Assembly (NCBI RefSeq): GCF_900312995.1
Contig: NZ_ONZI01000002.1
Location: 1-64,000, forward strand
DNA length: 64,000 bases
Origin: Kushneria phyllosphaerae
Lineage (GTDB): Bacteria; Pseudomonadota; Gammaproteobacteria; Pseudomonadales; Halomonadaceae
Direction: 5' to 3'
Shown: positions 38,071 through 48,348 of the stretch, one piece after another
Layout of the letters: each line of letters starts with the position of its first letter
How positions within the stretch are numbered: the stretch's first letter is position 1
Translations under genes and position numbers: made by a program
The notes under the pieces: generated by a model
What the model was told of the DNA's origin: nothing
Seen by the model: only the letters and a program-made list of their open reading frames with translations
Databases searched by the model: none

Positions 38071-38715
38071 ATGACACGACCGTTGACCGCACGCCAACAG
38101 GCCGTATTCGATTTCATTGCCAGGACCATCAGTGAACTCGGCTACCCGCCTACGCGTGCCGAAATTGCCGGCGCACTGGGATTTCGCTCGCCCAATGCTG
38201 CTGAAGAGCATCTGCGCGCTCTACGCAAGAAAGGGGTTATCGAGATGATCCCTGGAACATCGCGTGGCATTCGTATTTCTGCTCAGGTGCAGATTGCTCA
38301 GGAACAGGAAAGCATCACTGCAGGACTACCCGTCATTGGCGAAGTGGCCGCCGGGAGCCCGATTCTTGCTGCCGAGCACATTTCACGTTACTGCCCAATG
38401 CCTGCCGATTTTTTCAATCCGGGGGCTGACTACCTGCTTCGGGTCCGCGGTCTTTCCATGCGTGATGCGGGCATTCTGGATGGTGATCTTCTGGCCGTCC
38501 ATCGCACTCATGACGCCCGCGACGGACAGGTTGTGGTGGCGCGACTGGGTGACGACGTGACGGTCAAGCGTTTCAAGCGACAGGGCAGCATTGTCAGCCT
38601 GATTGCTGAAAACCCTGACTTTGAACCCATCACGATTGATCTGACGCGCCAGAGCCTGGACATTGAAGGCGTTGGCGTAGGTGTCATTCGGGGTGGTGAC
38701 GGTAACAGCCTTTAA
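38071..38715 (+). CDS. lexA: SOS repressor LexA
   Basis: 214-aa repressor of the SOS regulon, self-cleaving when RecA is activated. Winged-helix N-terminus ([28 protein letters not shown]), cleavage site Ala94-Gly95 in EVAAGSP, catalytic Ser129 (GLSMRD) and Lys166 (VTVKRF). Divergent from the psrA-like gene. No Shine-Dalgarno is evident. No sulA follows, unlike in Pseudomonas. Confidence 0.96.
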   Translation: MTRPLTARQQAVFDFIARTISELGYPPTRAEIAGALGFRSPNAAEEHLRALRKKGVIEMIPGTSRGIRISAQVQIAQEQESITAGLPVIGEVAAGSPILAAEHISRYCPMPADFFNPGADYLLRVRGLSMRDAGILDGDLLAVHRTHDARDGQVVVARLGDDVTVKRFKRQGSIVSLIAENPDFEPITIDLTRQSLDIEGVGVGVIRGGDGNSL

Positions 38716-38755
38716 ACCTTCCTCCTGTCCCGTGCGGTGATGCACCAGAGGTGCG

Positions 38756-39457
38756 TCACCGTACGCGCGGTAACATGAGCCGGTCCCCGTCCAGCGCCAT
38801 TCCGGCACGCTGATAGATATCCATCATCAGATGGCATTCATCGTCGCGCATCCCCATCGGGCGAGCGTCCCCAAAAAGACGCGTCAGATCACGCATGGCT
38901 GCCAGGCGAGCCGACGGTCGGCGCTGACACTTTTCCAGATCTACAAGGGCCGTATGAGCCCTGCCATCATCATCCAGGCGCACCAACACCTCCTTGGGAT
39001 AGAGATGGCCATGCTTGTGGCCACTTTGGTGCAGTCTGATCAGATTTTCCGCCAGTGCCTGAAAAATGACAGCGCGCTGTTCCAGTGTATATCGGTCGGC
39101 CAACAGCATGGCCTGCAGACTCTCATAACCAAGTAGCGCTTCGGTCACCAGCACGGCCTGCCAGCCCTGGCTGCCTTTGCGGGCCCTGAAAAAAACGGGA
39201 ACCGGCGCATTGACGCCAAGCTTTCGACATCGATTGAGCCCCTGCCATTCACGTACTGTCGTGGGCCGACCCAGCGGATAGCGCAGGCTGTGAAAGAGAT
39301 GACCATGCTGAATCTTGACGTAAAACGACGGCCCCTGCGGGTCAGGACTTACAAACCGAACACCGCTGAGGCCGCCCTTTCGCTGATTGGGAGGCTCTAC
39401 CCATTCTCCCGGTGCCTGCCACCAGAAGTCAAAATCGCCCTGCAGGCTCTGTGACAT
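38756..39457 (-). CDS. Lipopolysaccharide kinase InaA-family protein
   Basis: 233-aa protein with a kinase-like fold: FYVKIQHGHLFHS (phosphate-binding Lys), RLHQSGHKHGHLYPKEVLV at the catalytic loop, and ALVDLEKCQRR at the DFG-like position. The usual catalytic-loop Asp is a His (HGH), so activity as a kinase is uncertain; my recollection is that InaA relatives also vary there. Start at ATG 39457, where the family begins (SQSLQGDFDFWW). Convergent with lexA. Confidence 0.7.
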   Translation of the reverse strand: MSQSLQGDFDFWWQAPGEWVEPPNQRKGGLSGVRFVSPDPQGPSFYVKIQHGHLFHSLRYPLGRPTTVREWQGLNRCRKLGVNAPVPVFFRARKGSQGWQAVLVTEALLGYESLQAMLLADRYTLEQRAVIFQALAENLIRLHQSGHKHGHLYPKEVLVRLDDDGRAHTALVDLEKCQRRPSARLAAMRDLTRLFGDARPMGMRDDECHLMMDIYQRAGMALDGDRLMLPRVR

Positions 39458-39551
39458 AACAAATTCATTCCGGTTTTTCAGATACAAGGATCTGAAACGC
39501 CGATACCCGCACATGGACGGGTATCGAGCGGATCAATACAACGACACCGGA

Positions 39552-39797
39552 TCAGTGAATGGCAGCAGGCTCGGGCGCATCGATAGCATCATCTTCATCG
39601 GCCAGTACAGAGCGCGAAATCAGGTGATCCAGCATCTCACGGGCAACATCAAATCGATGATGGCGTAAAAGCTCCAGAGTCTGGGATGAAAACCGAATGC
39701 TGGCCAGAGGCTCGATCTTCTCGTCGCTGTCGGCGGCCCGCAGCACAAACTGCCCGTCTTCCAGCTCAACAATTTCAAATACGGCCGCTTCAGTCAT
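39552..39797 (-). CDS. Conserved hypothetical protein (small, acidic)
   Basis: 81-aa acidic protein starting MTEAAVFEIVELEDGQFVLRAA, with SIRFSSQTLELL and a C-terminal run of acidic and Pro/Ala residues. GAGG 6 nt before ATG 39797 decides the start. A similar small gene lies at the same place near lexA and topA in Pseudomonas from memory. No function recognised. Confidence 0.7.
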   Translation of the reverse strand: MTEAAVFEIVELEDGQFVLRAADSDEKIEPLASIRFSSQTLELLRHHRFDVAREMLDHLISRSVLADEDDAIDAPEPAAIH

Positions 39798-39886
39798 GTG
39801 CCACCTCACTGATCCGATCAGCGAACAACATTAAAGCAATATTAAGGGCACCTGACGACAATGTCACGTTTATCAAATACAAGGCA

Positions 39887-40345
39887 TTACCATTCATAAC
39901 TGGTTTCACGAAGTCTTGGGAGCAGTGTTCGAAAATCATCAAGACACTTTGCCAGCTCCCGTTGAAGAGGCTCGCTCTGGCTGGAAGCAATCATGTTGTC
40001 ATGGCGACGAAGCTGCGCTGCGCCGCCTTCATCATGGAGACGGTCCAATAGCTGCATCAGACGGGCCAGCCAACTTTCGGGCTGGGCCACAAGCGCTCGC
40101 AGCAACTCGATTTCAGCGACCGGCGCCGGAGGCTGATCCAGCACCGTGCGCCAGTGCATTGAGGGCCAGCGACAGGTATGGGCAATCTCCTTGATCACGC
40201 TTTCAAGTGCCATTTCAATCATTGAAAGCGCTCCCTCTTCGAGGGCCCGACGCCTGGCGTCGGCATGCTCGTCATTGCCCGGCGGCTGCTCCAGCAGCAG
40301 TAGGGCCTGATACAGCAGCTGATTGGTACGACCCTGATGGCTCAT
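39887..40345 (-). CDS. DUF6586 family protein
   Basis: 152-aa, mainly helical cytoplasmic protein beginning [21 protein letters not shown], the usual RTNQ-x-LY opening of this family. ATG 40345 overlaps the topA stop as ATGA, so it is translated with topA. Function unknown; the topA association is conserved in Pseudomonas by recollection. Confidence 0.75.
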   Translation of the reverse strand: MSHQGRTNQLLYQALLLLEQPPGNDEHADARRRALEEGALSMIEMALESVIKEIAHTCRWPSMHWRTVLDQPPAPVAEIELLRALVAQPESWLARLMQLLDRLHDEGGAAQLRRHDNMIASSQSEPLQRELAKCLDDFRTLLPRLRETSYEW

Positions 40346-43011
40346 GAGGCCTGCTTCCCACCCTTGCTGCCCTTTTTGGCGCCCGGACTCTTCCGGTTGT
40401 CTTCGACCTGCCAGCGATCCCCTTCCCACAGCGCCTTCCAGCCGGTGGCCTTGCCATCCGCTTCTGTCAGCACGTACTGACTCTTGGTCTTGCGCGAGAA
40501 CCGAATCTGCGCCGGATGACCGTCCGGATCATGGTCCGGTGCCTTCAAAAGAAAGTGGTACTTCTCCGGCAGCGCTTCGGCATGAGGCCTTATTTCGCTG
40601 ACCAGCGGCGGGCGCGTTTCACGATTTTTCGGGAACTGGCTGGCCGCCAGGAAAAGGCCGCTGGCGCCATCACGCAGTACATAGTGGTCATCCACCTTCT
40701 GACAGGTCAGTTCCGGCATTGGAATCGGATCCATCTTGGGCGGAGCCGGTTCGCCACTTTTCAAAAGCTTGCGAGTATTTTTACAATCGTCATTGGTACA
40801 GGCGAAGTATTTACCGAAACGCCCGGTACGCAGCTGCATTTCCGAACCGCACTTGTCGCACTCGATGGTCGGGCCTTCATAACCCTTGATGCGAAAGTGG
40901 CCCTCTTCGATTTCGTAATAGCCGTCATCATCATTGCTGATGTGAATCTTGCGCGTTTCATCGATGAGATAGCTGTCCATCGCCGTACCCGTCTTCGGGT
41001 TGCGGCGCTTGGCGCGCAGGGCATCGGTTTCGGCATTGTCATCAGCGTCTGCGGGCACGGCTTCATCACCGGGCAGCAGATCGATGGTGGTCTTGCAGCG
41101 CTCCTTGGGCGGCAGGTTGTAGCCCGAACAGCCCAGAAAGACACCGGTCGAGGCAATCCGAATCTGCATTGGCCTCCCGCAGGTCGGACACTGGATATCG
41201 GTCTCGACCGGCTGATTGGGGCGCATGCCCTCCTCACCCTCGGCATGCTCGAGACGGGCACGAAAATCACCGTAGAAGCTGTTCAGCAGCTCGCGCCAGT
41301 CACGTTCGCCGTCGGCGACGTGGTCAAGCTCATCTTCCATGCGGGCCGTAAAGCCATAGTCCAGCAGGTCCTGGAAGGACTCCGTCAGTCGGTCAGTGAC
41401 GATCTCACCGAGCTTCTCGGCGTAGAAGCGGCGGCTGTCCAGCTTGGCGTAGCCACGCTCCTGAATCGTGGAGATGATCGCGGCATAGGTCGAAGGTCGG
41501 CCAATGCCGCGTTTTTCCAGCTCCTTGACGAGGCTGGCTTCGGTATAGCGCGCCGTCGGCTTGGTAAAATGCTGCTTTGGTTCGAGCGTTTTGAGTTCAA
41601 GACGCTCTCCCTTGCCCAGATCCGGCAGCTGCTGATCCTCTTCCTTTCTGGAAGAAGGCTTGAGCACCCGGGTATAGCCATCAAAGCGCAGCACGCGCCC
41701 TTTGGCACGCAGCTCGAAATTCTCGACTTCGATGCTCAACGTGGTCGACAGATACTGGGCAGGCACCATCTGGCAGGCCAGGAACTGGCGCCAGATCAGC
41801 TCATAAAGACGCTCGGCATCACGTTCCATGCTGCCCAGGTCATCCGCTCGTCGGCTGACATCGGTCGGCCTGATCGCCTCGTGGGCTTCCTGAGCACCCG
41901 CCTTGCTGGAATAGACGTTGGGCGATTCGGGAAGATAGTTGCTCCCCATTTCCGCTTCGACGTAGTCACGCGCCATGGTAATGGCATCGGCCGACAGGTT
42001 GGTCGAATCGGTACGCATGTAGGTAATAAAGCCTGCTTCATACAGGCGTTGCGCCAGGGTCATGGTCTTTTTGACCGAAAACCCGAGGCGGCCACTGGCA
42101 GCCTGCTGCAGGGTAGACGTTATAAAGGGCGCACCGGGCTTGCTGGAAGTCGGGCGTTCCTCCCGTCCGGTAATGGTGTACTCGGCCGTTTTGAGCGGTG
42201 CAATCAGCGAGGTGGTCTGCGATTCACTGACCGGACGGAAGTTCTCACCGCCATGGCGTGCCACTTCAAAGCGCACGGTGTCGCCGCTGCCGGCTTCAAG
42301 ATCGGCGTGAACGTCCCAGAACTCTTCGGGCGTAAAGGCGCGAATTTCGCGCTCTCGCTCAACGATCAGACGCACCGCAACGGACTGAACGCGGCCAGCG
42401 GACAGCCCCCGGGCAACCTTGTTCCACAACAGTGGCGAGACCATGAACCCCACGACCCGGTCCAGAAACCGTCGGGCCTGCTGGGCATGCACACGATCAA
42501 GCTTGAGTTCACCGGGTGTCTCAAACGCCTGAGCAATAGCATTTTTGGTGATTTCATTAAACACCACACGACGATAGCGTGACTCATCGCCGCCGATGGT
42601 TTCCCGCAAATGCCAAGCGATGGCCTCCCCTTCGCGGTCAAGGTCGGTCGCGAGATAGACGGCATCTGCCTTCTCTGCGAGCTTTTTGAGCTCGTCAACG
42701 ACCTTTTCCTTGCCCGGCAGGATTTCGTAGTTCGCCTGCCAGTCATTTTCAGGGTCAACCCCCATGCGGCGAATCAGCTGATCATGACTCTTGCGCTTTT
42801 TATAGACCGCCTTTTCTTCGGCAGACATCTTGCGCGTGGCAGCCGCCTGTCGCGCACGCTCGGAGGGGTCAGTGGCATTTTTGCCACTACCACTGGTCGG
42901 CAGGTCACGAATATGACCCACACTCGATTTCACGATGAAATCGTTGCCGAGGTACTTGTTGATGGTCTTGGCCTTGGCCGGCGACTCGACGATCACCAGT
43001 GACTTGCCCAT
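40342..43011 (-). CDS. topA: DNA topoisomerase I
   Basis: 889-aa type IA topoisomerase that relaxes negative supercoils. Toprim domain opening [30 protein letters not shown], catalytic Tyr331 in ITYMRTDST, and C-terminal zinc-ribbon segments [11 protein letters not shown] with [10 protein letters not shown], and [11 protein letters not shown] with CTNDDC. Ends in a Lys/Gly/Ser-rich tail. Diverges from pyk. Confidence 0.97.
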   Translation of the reverse strand: MGKSLVIVESPAKAKTINKYLGNDFIVKSSVGHIRDLPTSGSGKNATDPSERARQAAATRKMSAEEKAVYKKRKSHDQLIRRMGVDPENDWQANYEILPGKEKVVDELKKLAEKADAVYLATDLDREGEAIAWHLRETIGGDESRYRRVVFNEITKNAIAQAFETPGELKLDRVHAQQARRFLDRVVGFMVSPLLWNKVARGLSAGRVQSVAVRLIVEREREIRAFTPEEFWDVHADLEAGSGDTVRFEVARHGGENFRPVSESQTTSLIAPLKTAEYTITGREERPTSSKPGAPFITSTLQQAASGRLGFSVKKTMTLAQRLYEAGFITYMRTDSTNLSADAITMARDYVEAEMGSNYLPESPNVYSSKAGAQEAHEAIRPTDVSRRADDLGSMERDAERLYELIWRQFLACQMVPAQYLSTTLSIEVENFELRAKGRVLRFDGYTRVLKPSSRKEEDQQLPDLGKGERLELKTLEPKQHFTKPTARYTEASLVKELEKRGIGRPSTYAAIISTIQERGYAKLDSRRFYAEKLGEIVTDRLTESFQDLLDYGFTARMEDELDHVADGERDWRELLNSFYGDFRARLEHAEGEEGMRPNQPVETDIQCPTCGRPMQIRIASTGVFLGCSGYNLPPKERCKTTIDLLPGDEAVPADADDNAETDALRAKRRNPKTGTAMDSYLIDETRKIHISNDDDGYYEIEEGHFRIKGYEGPTIECDKCGSEMQLRTGRFGKYFACTNDDCKNTRKLLKSGEPAPPKMDPIPMPELTCQKVDDHYVLRDGASGLFLAASQFPKNRETRPPLVSEIRPHAEALPEKYHFLLKAPDHDPDGHPAQIRFSRKTKSQYVLTEADGKATGWKALWEGDRWQVEDNRKSPGAKKGSKGGKQAS

Positions 43012-43387
43012 AGATCTCCGTCTCTTTTGCCGGCCCTGCCGACACTGTCATGTCAGAAAAGCAGCGTGTGTGAGCGCCCGTTGATCCGGACCAATTCAGA
43101 CACCCTGAAAATGCGACTACCCTACCCTGGCCTTACCCATGGCGCCACCGGTTAAAAACGGTGCACGACAACGACCCTTGATCGCCGACATCAGGTGAGC
43201 TTTCCAGGTCCCACCGAATACCTCGACATTTTTCAGGGCGTCGTCAAGACTTTACCCCGGGTTCAGTCAACACCTGGCCATGGTCTCTGGGCCAGAGTCT
43301 GAAGGACTTTAACGCACAGCCGTCGCACCCAAAGGGGTGAAGAAGGTATAGTGAATACATTCAGCCACCGCATCAGGAGAATGCTTC
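43012..43387. other. topA-pyk intergenic region
   Basis: 376 bases without a credible gene. A TATAGT (43346-43351) stands before pyk without a good -35, and AGGAG lies 8 nt before the pyk ATG. I see no clear operator or terminator here; both divergent promoters must lie in it. Confidence 0.5.
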
Positions 43388-44857
43388 ATGACGAAAGCGA
43401 CTGCCGGTCCGATTCGCCGCACCAAGATTGTCGCCACCCTTGGCCCCGCCAGTGACAAGGAAGGCGTTCTCGACGCCATGGTGCACGCAGGCGTTGATGT
43501 CGTTCGAATCAACTTCTCCCATGGCAGCGCCGAAGACCACCGTCGCCGTGTCGTCGCCGTACGCGAAGCCGCCAAAAATCAAAAGCGCAACGTGGCCATT
43601 CTGGGCGACCTGCAGGGTCCGAAAATCCGTATTGCCCGTTTCGCCAACGGCTCGGTCGAGCTTGAAAACGGTCAGGACTTTGTCCTCGATATCAACCTGG
43701 GCCGCGATGAAGGCAATCAGCACCAGGTCGGCTGTGACTACCGGGAACTGGCCGACGACGTTAAAGGCGGCGATGTTCTGCTGCTGGACGACGGTCGCGT
43801 TGTACTTGAAGTCACGCGTGTCGACAGCGGGCGCATTGAATGCACCGTCAAGGTGGGGGGCAAGCTCTCCAATAACAAGGGCATCAACAAGCAGGGCGGC
43901 GGCCTGTCGGCAGCAGCATTGACCGACAAGGATCGCGAGGACATGAAAACCGCGATCGATCTGGAAGTCGATTTCCTGGCGGTTTCCTTCCCCCGTTCCG
44001 GCGCCGATATGCAGCTGGCACGTGACCTGCTCGGCGACGCCGGCAGGAACATCGCGCTGGTGGCCAAGGTCGAACGCGCTGAAGCCGTGGCCAACGAAGC
44101 CACGCTCGATGAAATCATCATGGCCTCTGATGCCGTCATGGTCGCCCGTGGCGATCTGGGCGTAGAGATCGGCGATGCACAGCTGATCGGCGTTCAAAAG
44201 CGCATGATTGCCCGCGCTCGTACTCTCAATCGCGCGGTCATCACGGCCACACAGATGATGGAATCGATGATCGAGTCGCCGCTGCCGACACGCGCCGAAG
44301 TCTTCGACGTGGCCAATGCGGTCCTTGATGGCACCGACGCTGTCATGTTGTCTGCCGAAACGGCCGCCGGCAGCTTCCCGGTCGAAACCATTGAAGCGAT
44401 GAACCGCTGCTGCATGGGTGCCGAGCGCGAACGTGCCGCTCAGGAATCCAAGCACCGCATGGCCGATGAGTTTCATCGCATCGATGAAACCGTGGCCCTG
44501 TCGGCCATGTATGCTGCCAACCATCTGGAAGGCGTGGCCGCGATCGCCTGTCTGACTGAAACCGGCTATACGCCTCTAATTGCCTCGCGTATTCGCTCAG
44601 GCCTGCCGATCGTTGCGCTGTCATCGCATCCGCGCACGCTGCGTCGCATGGCGCTTTATCGCGGTGTGTTTGCCATCGAGTTCAATACCGATGACATGCC
44701 CAATGCCGAGGTCAACCAGCGCGCCGTGTCCGAACTTCAAAAGCGTGCACTGGCCAATCCGGGAGACTATGTCATCCTGACCCGCGGCGATCACGTCAGT
44801 GCTCAGGGCGGCACCAATGCCATGAAGATTGTTCAGGTTGGCGAACACATCGGCTGA
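43388..44857 (+). CDS. pyk: Pyruvate kinase
   Basis: 489-aa glycolytic enzyme (PEP + ADP to pyruvate + ATP). RRTKIVATLGPASD and VVRINFSHG at the N-terminus, metal-site segment VAKVERAEA and VMVARGDLGVEI, then TATQMMESMIESPLPTRAEV and the C-terminal domain. Resembles the PykA type. The strong AGGAG, 8 nt upstream, marks the ATG at 43388. Single gene with its own terminator. Confidence 0.95.
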   Translation: MTKATAGPIRRTKIVATLGPASDKEGVLDAMVHAGVDVVRINFSHGSAEDHRRRVVAVREAAKNQKRNVAILGDLQGPKIRIARFANGSVELENGQDFVLDINLGRDEGNQHQVGCDYRELADDVKGGDVLLLDDGRVVLEVTRVDSGRIECTVKVGGKLSNNKGINKQGGGLSAAALTDKDREDMKTAIDLEVDFLAVSFPRSGADMQLARDLLGDAGRNIALVAKVERAEAVANEATLDEIIMASDAVMVARGDLGVEIGDAQLIGVQKRMIARARTLNRAVITATQMMESMIESPLPTRAEVFDVANAVLDGTDAVMLSAETAAGSFPVETIEAMNRCCMGAERERAAQESKHRMADEFHRIDETVALSAMYAANHLEGVAAIACLTETGYTPLIASRIRSGLPIVALSSHPRTLRRMALYRGVFAIEFNTDDMPNAEVNQRAVSELQKRALANPGDYVILTRGDHVSAQGGTNAMKIVQVGEHIG

Positions 44858-44891
44858 TCGGCATTTGTAGAATGGCTTTCCAGCCTTAAAA

Positions 44892-44915
44892 AAAGGCCTT
44901 CATTTGAAGGCCTTT
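44892..44915. terminator. Terminator after pyk
   Basis: Perfect 10-bp stem AAAGGCCTTC / GAAGGCCTTT with loop ATTT; A-rich on the left (minus-strand T-run toward the DUF429 operon), T-rich on the right. Confidence 0.85.
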
Positions 44916-44965
44916 CGTATTTTCCGGCACTTTAACTACGCAGAATGACCCTGAAGCCTGTTGTG

Positions 44966-45889
44966 CTAAAGGCCCAGTATCCACCCTTCGATATGACGCG
45001 CCTCGCTCGACAGGGGCGATGACACCGGCAACTGCCCCTCTACCACGGCCACCATCATCAGGATGCCCAGCACGGCATCAAATGCATCCTCACCGTCGGC
45101 CCGCTCGCCAAACCCTGACAGTAGCGATGCTTTCGCCTGCGCCTGCCATTGAACCGGCAGCTGGCTGTTCAGGAGTCGTCGACAGGCCTCGAGTCGATCG
45201 GCTTGCCGTCGTTTGCTCTGGCGCGCCGACAGCTCGGCGCCTACCAAACGGGCCGCCAGCGTGGGCCAGGTTTCACATAAAATGCAGTGACGTGTCTGTC
45301 CCAGCGTCGTCAGATCGCCATCAAAGGGCCAGAGCGCGGCCCCCTGCGCCACGGCCGGTCTAATAACGTCCTGCCAGCCGGTCTGTGCGGCCTTGCCGAC
45401 CTGATTGGCCCCCAGTGTCCAGAACAGTGGACAGGGCTTGCGACCCGGCATCTCCCGTTCGCACTCTCGACGCAGGGCATCAAAACTCTCAACATTGAGC
45501 GCCTGCGTCAGATCCGACTGCCTGACCCCCTTTCGGGCATGACGGGGATAAAAGGGTCGTGTCAGCGAGATGTCGTCACAGGCGCCCGCCGTATCAAAAA
45601 AATCCCGCCATCGCGACGACTCAAGTGCATCGAGCCATGACCTGAAATCGGTCACCTCCACCTGTCTGGCCCACTGCCCCGGAACACCAATGGGGAAATC
45701 AAACCCGGCAAGCGTTGTTGCCCATGAAGGCGACAGCAGAACCTCATCACGCCAGGCGTGAATATTGTCGATACGAACCGGATCATGGATCTGCCACAGG
45801 CCATCCATGCGCCGGGCCTCGGCGTACCAACGCTTTGAAGGAGACAGACTCCAGTCGGCATGAAGCAGCCGATCGATTTTGGCCATCAT
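44966..45889 (-). CDS. DUF429 family protein
   Basis: 307-aa protein with a predicted RNase H-like core: AGFDFPIGVPGQWA and the acidic C-terminal EDAFDAVLGILMM are the parts I match to DUF429. DUF429 proteins are described as putative nucleases; no activity is established. Start at ATG 45889, which shares a base with the stop of the Nudix gene (TGATG), so the two are translated together. Confidence 0.7.
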   Translation of the reverse strand: MMAKIDRLLHADWSLSPSKRWYAEARRMDGLWQIHDPVRIDNIHAWRDEVLLSPSWATTLAGFDFPIGVPGQWARQVEVTDFRSWLDALESSRWRDFFDTAGACDDISLTRPFYPRHARKGVRQSDLTQALNVESFDALRRECEREMPGRKPCPLFWTLGANQVGKAAQTGWQDVIRPAVAQGAALWPFDGDLTTLGQTRHCILCETWPTLAARLVGAELSARQSKRRQADRLEACRRLLNSQLPVQWQAQAKASLLSGFGERADGEDAFDAVLGILMMVAVVEGQLPVSSPLSSEARHIEGWILGL

Positions 45890-46512
45890 CAGTCGCTGTA
45901 GATTCCCGGCGCACCGGACGAGGCAAAGGCCCAGCACTCGTGGATGTCCACGGGCAGTGTGCGCCCCTCGGACAGCGGCGGCAGATCGTCAAGATCAAAA
46001 AAGGCCGCGGCATCTGTCTCGTTGTTGGGCACGAACTCGCCGCCCTCATGGGTACAGACATAAAAGAGCTTGTAGATATGATCCGGCGAATAGTAGGCAT
46101 AAGGATGTAGGCTGCGATCCTTGAGCATGACCAGACGCGGCTGACTTGCCCGGTGCCCGGACTCCTCGAAAATCTCTTTTAACACGTTGGCACTGGGACC
46201 TTCGTTGATGTCGGCCCAGCCGCCAGGCAGCGTCCAGAGCCCGTCCTTCATTTCCCGGACCAGCAGGACGCGACCGCTGTCGTCAAAGACGGCCCCGCGG
46301 ACATCCACCTTGGGCGTGGCATACCCCTGGTCAGGAATGATCAGGTTTTCGATTTTTTCGATGGGCACATCGCCGAGCACGGCAAACATCTGGTTGGTCA
46401 ACGCCTCCAACTGATGATAACGCTCCAGCTCATACTTGTTGTCGGTATAGGTCTGCCCGGTCTGGGCAATGGATCTGAGGGCCTTTGCAAAGGCTAACCA
46501 GTCATGTGTCAT
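45889..46512 (-). CDS. Nudix hydrolase with N-terminal Nudix_hydro_N domain
   Basis: 207-aa hydrolase of nucleoside diphosphates linked to another moiety. The N-terminal helical part (LAFAKALRSIAQTGQTYTDNKYELERY) matches the domain that often precedes this Nudix type. The Nudix box is GWADINEGPSANVLKEIFEE (about 109-128), following GX5EX7-KE-x2-EE with Lys in place of Arg. Coupled to the DUF429 gene. The substrate is unknown. Confidence 0.85.
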   Translation of the reverse strand: MTHDWLAFAKALRSIAQTGQTYTDNKYELERYHQLEALTNQMFAVLGDVPIEKIENLIIPDQGYATPKVDVRGAVFDDSGRVLLVREMKDGLWTLPGGWADINEGPSANVLKEIFEESGHRASQPRLVMLKDRSLHPYAYYSPDHIYKLFYVCTHEGGEFVPNNETDAAAFFDLDDLPPLSEGRTLPVDIHECWAFASSGAPGIYSD

Positions 46513-46653
46513 GCCATATCTCTCTTGCTTTCCATCATGCCCGTATCACCACAAGCACAGCGACTGGCATCGGCTGTCATCATGGTCCAGATTGATGGCT
46601 GATATTCTAGTGGATGACGCATCAGTGTGCGTTCGTTAATCAAGGGAGAAACC

Positions 46654-47670
46654 ATGAAAGCCATTGCCACACGCGGTGCCAGCGACATTAATGCACCCGG
46701 TGCCTTCGAAGAAATCGAGATCGAGCGGCCCGCGCCCGAAGGTGAGGACGTTCTGGTTCGCATCGAGGCCATTTCGGTCAATCCGGTGGATACCAAGGTT
46801 CGTGCCGGAGCCCTGGGCGAGCTTGGCCAGCCCACCATCCTGGGCTGGGATGCCACGGGCATCGTTGAAGCGATTGGCGAGCGCGTCAGCGAGCTTTCCG
46901 TCGGCGAGCGCATCTATTACTCGGGAGAGGTTAACCGACCAGGCTGCAACGCCCAGTACCAGTTGATCGATTCTCGTCTGGTGGCCCGCGCGCCTCAATC
47001 GCTGGATATCGAGGAAATTGCCGCCATGCCGCTGACGGCACTCACCGCCTGGGAGGCCCTTTTTGACAAGCTGCGCCTGGCACAGGACAGCGGTGACCAT
47101 GGCGATCAGACGCTTTTGATCATCAATGGCGCCGGTGGCGTGGGGTCGATCGCCATTCAGCTGGCCCGTCAGCTGACCGGTATCCGCGTGATAGCCACGG
47201 CCTCGCGCGAACAGTCAGTGCAGTGGTGTCGTGAAATGGGCGCGCATGACGTGATCGATCATCATGATCTGGTCAACGAGCTCAAGCGGCTCGATCTTGA
47301 AGAGGTCGACTACATCTTCAACTGCCATGATATTGGCGTGCACTGGGACAACATGGTGTCCCTGATCAAGCCACTGGGCGAGATCGTGGCCATTGCCGAG
47401 ACGAAACAGCAGGTGGATCTCAATGCCCTGCAGGGTAAGGCCGCCAGTTTCCACTGGGAGTTCATGTTTGCTCGCCCCCTGCATGATGTACAGCGCGAAC
47501 AACAGGGTGCTGCGCTGGCCACTCTGGCGCGCCTGCTCGATGAAGGCAGGCTGCGCAGCACGCTGGGGGAAATCGTGGGCCCGCTCAGTGTCGAAAATCT
47601 GACCCGCGCCCATCAGATGCTGGAAGAAGGCCACACCATCGGCAAGCTGGTCCTGACCGCCATGGACTAA
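46654..47670 (+). CDS. Zinc-binding-type alcohol dehydrogenase/quinone oxidoreductase (MDR family)
   Basis: 338-aa medium-chain dehydrogenase/reductase. GroES-like N-terminus with NPVDTKVRAG and GWDATGIVEAIG; Rossmann motif INGAGGVGSIAIQLARQL. Catalytic-zinc cysteine and histidine ligands are not in place, so despite the usual family name it is probably a zinc-independent quinone/enone reductase. Start at ATG 46654 with GGGAG 5 nt upstream. Monocistronic, with a strong terminator. Confidence 0.85.
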   Translation: MKAIATRGASDINAPGAFEEIEIERPAPEGEDVLVRIEAISVNPVDTKVRAGALGELGQPTILGWDATGIVEAIGERVSELSVGERIYYSGEVNRPGCNAQYQLIDSRLVARAPQSLDIEEIAAMPLTALTAWEALFDKLRLAQDSGDHGDQTLLIINGAGGVGSIAIQLARQLTGIRVIATASREQSVQWCREMGAHDVIDHHDLVNELKRLDLEEVDYIFNCHDIGVHWDNMVSLIKPLGEIVAIAETKQQVDLNALQGKAASFHWEFMFARPLHDVQREQQGAALATLARLLDEGRLRSTLGEIVGPLSVENLTRAHQMLEEGHTIGKLVLTAMD

Positions 47671-47685
47671 CGCAAGGCCATGTAT

Positions 47686-47714
47686 GAAAACGCCGGCCCG
47701 AGGCCGGCGTTTTC
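47686..47714. terminator. Bidirectional terminator
   Basis: Perfect 13-bp stem GAAAACGCCGGCC / GGCCGGCGTTTTC with loop CGA between the MDR gene and msrQ. Confidence 0.9.
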
Positions 47715-47724
47715 AAAAGGTGCA

Positions 47725-48348
47725 TCACACTCTGGACGCACTGACCTTCGCGTGGCCCTTGCGGGGTCGCACCCTGCCAAGCGCGCGAGAGATCGCGGGG
47801 ATGCGCAACAGCATCAAGACAATACCGGCCAGCGCATAGCCACTCCACTGGGTCATGTCGGCGCGCACCACCCAGAAAAAGTGCAAAAGCACCAGTATCA
47901 GCGCGATATAAACCAGTCGATGCAAAAACTTCCAGCGTTTGCCGAGGCGCTTCATCGAATATTGGTTGGAGGTCACCGCCAACGCCAGCAGCATTAAAAG
48001 CGCGGCAAATCCGACAATAATATAGGGCCTGCGCTGTAGATCCTCACCCAGTGCCGAGAAATCAAGGCCGAGAATGAACAGCAGATAGCTGGTCAGATGC
48101 AAAACGCCGTAGCTGAAGGTCCATAGCCCCATTTGCCGACGAATAAGCGCAAATCCCTTCCAGCGGGTCAGCTTCATCAGCGGTGTCAGACTCAGCGTCA
48201 ACAGCAGCAGTATCAGCGCACACTGACCGAAATTGAGCAGCAGATATTGACCGGGTTCCGGGCCCGCCTGCCCCATCGCTACCTGTCCGGCCCACCAGAG
48301 AAAAGGCAGCAGCGCTGCCACAAATACCGCACATCGCCAGAGTCGCAT
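47725..48348 (-). CDS. msrQ: Heme-binding subunit MsrQ of periplasmic methionine sulfoxide reductase
   Basis: 207-aa inner-membrane b-type cytochrome with six helices (ferric-reductase-like fold); conserved His in YGVLHLTSYLLF and HRLVYIALILVLLHFFW. It passes quinol electrons to MsrP. The start shares TAATG with the msrP stop. Confidence 0.92.
   Translation of the reverse strand: MRLWRCAVFVAALLPFLWWAGQVAMGQAGPEPGQYLLLNFGQCALILLLLTLSLTPLMKLTRWKGFALIRRQMGLWTFSYGVLHLTSYLLFILGLDFSALGEDLQRRPYIIVGFAALLMLLALAVTSNQYSMKRLGKRWKFLHRLVYIALILVLLHFFWVVRADMTQWSGYALAGIVLMLLRIPAISRALGRVRPRKGHAKVSASRV

Noticed and set aside
38006..38211. N-terminal extension of the PsrA-like gene across the lexA promoter
   Set aside because: The extension lacks family similarity and would cover the lexA promoter and LexA-box-like sites; the TetR domain starts right after ATG 37905.
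40516..42582. A 688-codon open frame on the plus strand opposite topA
   Set aside because: It is fully antisense to the well-supported topA gene, has no recognisable domain or ribosome-binding site, and arises from the GC-biased codon use of topA.
43373..44524. A 383-codon open frame antisense to pyk
   Set aside because: Shadow of pyruvate kinase; composition is that of reversed codons and no family resemblance is seen.
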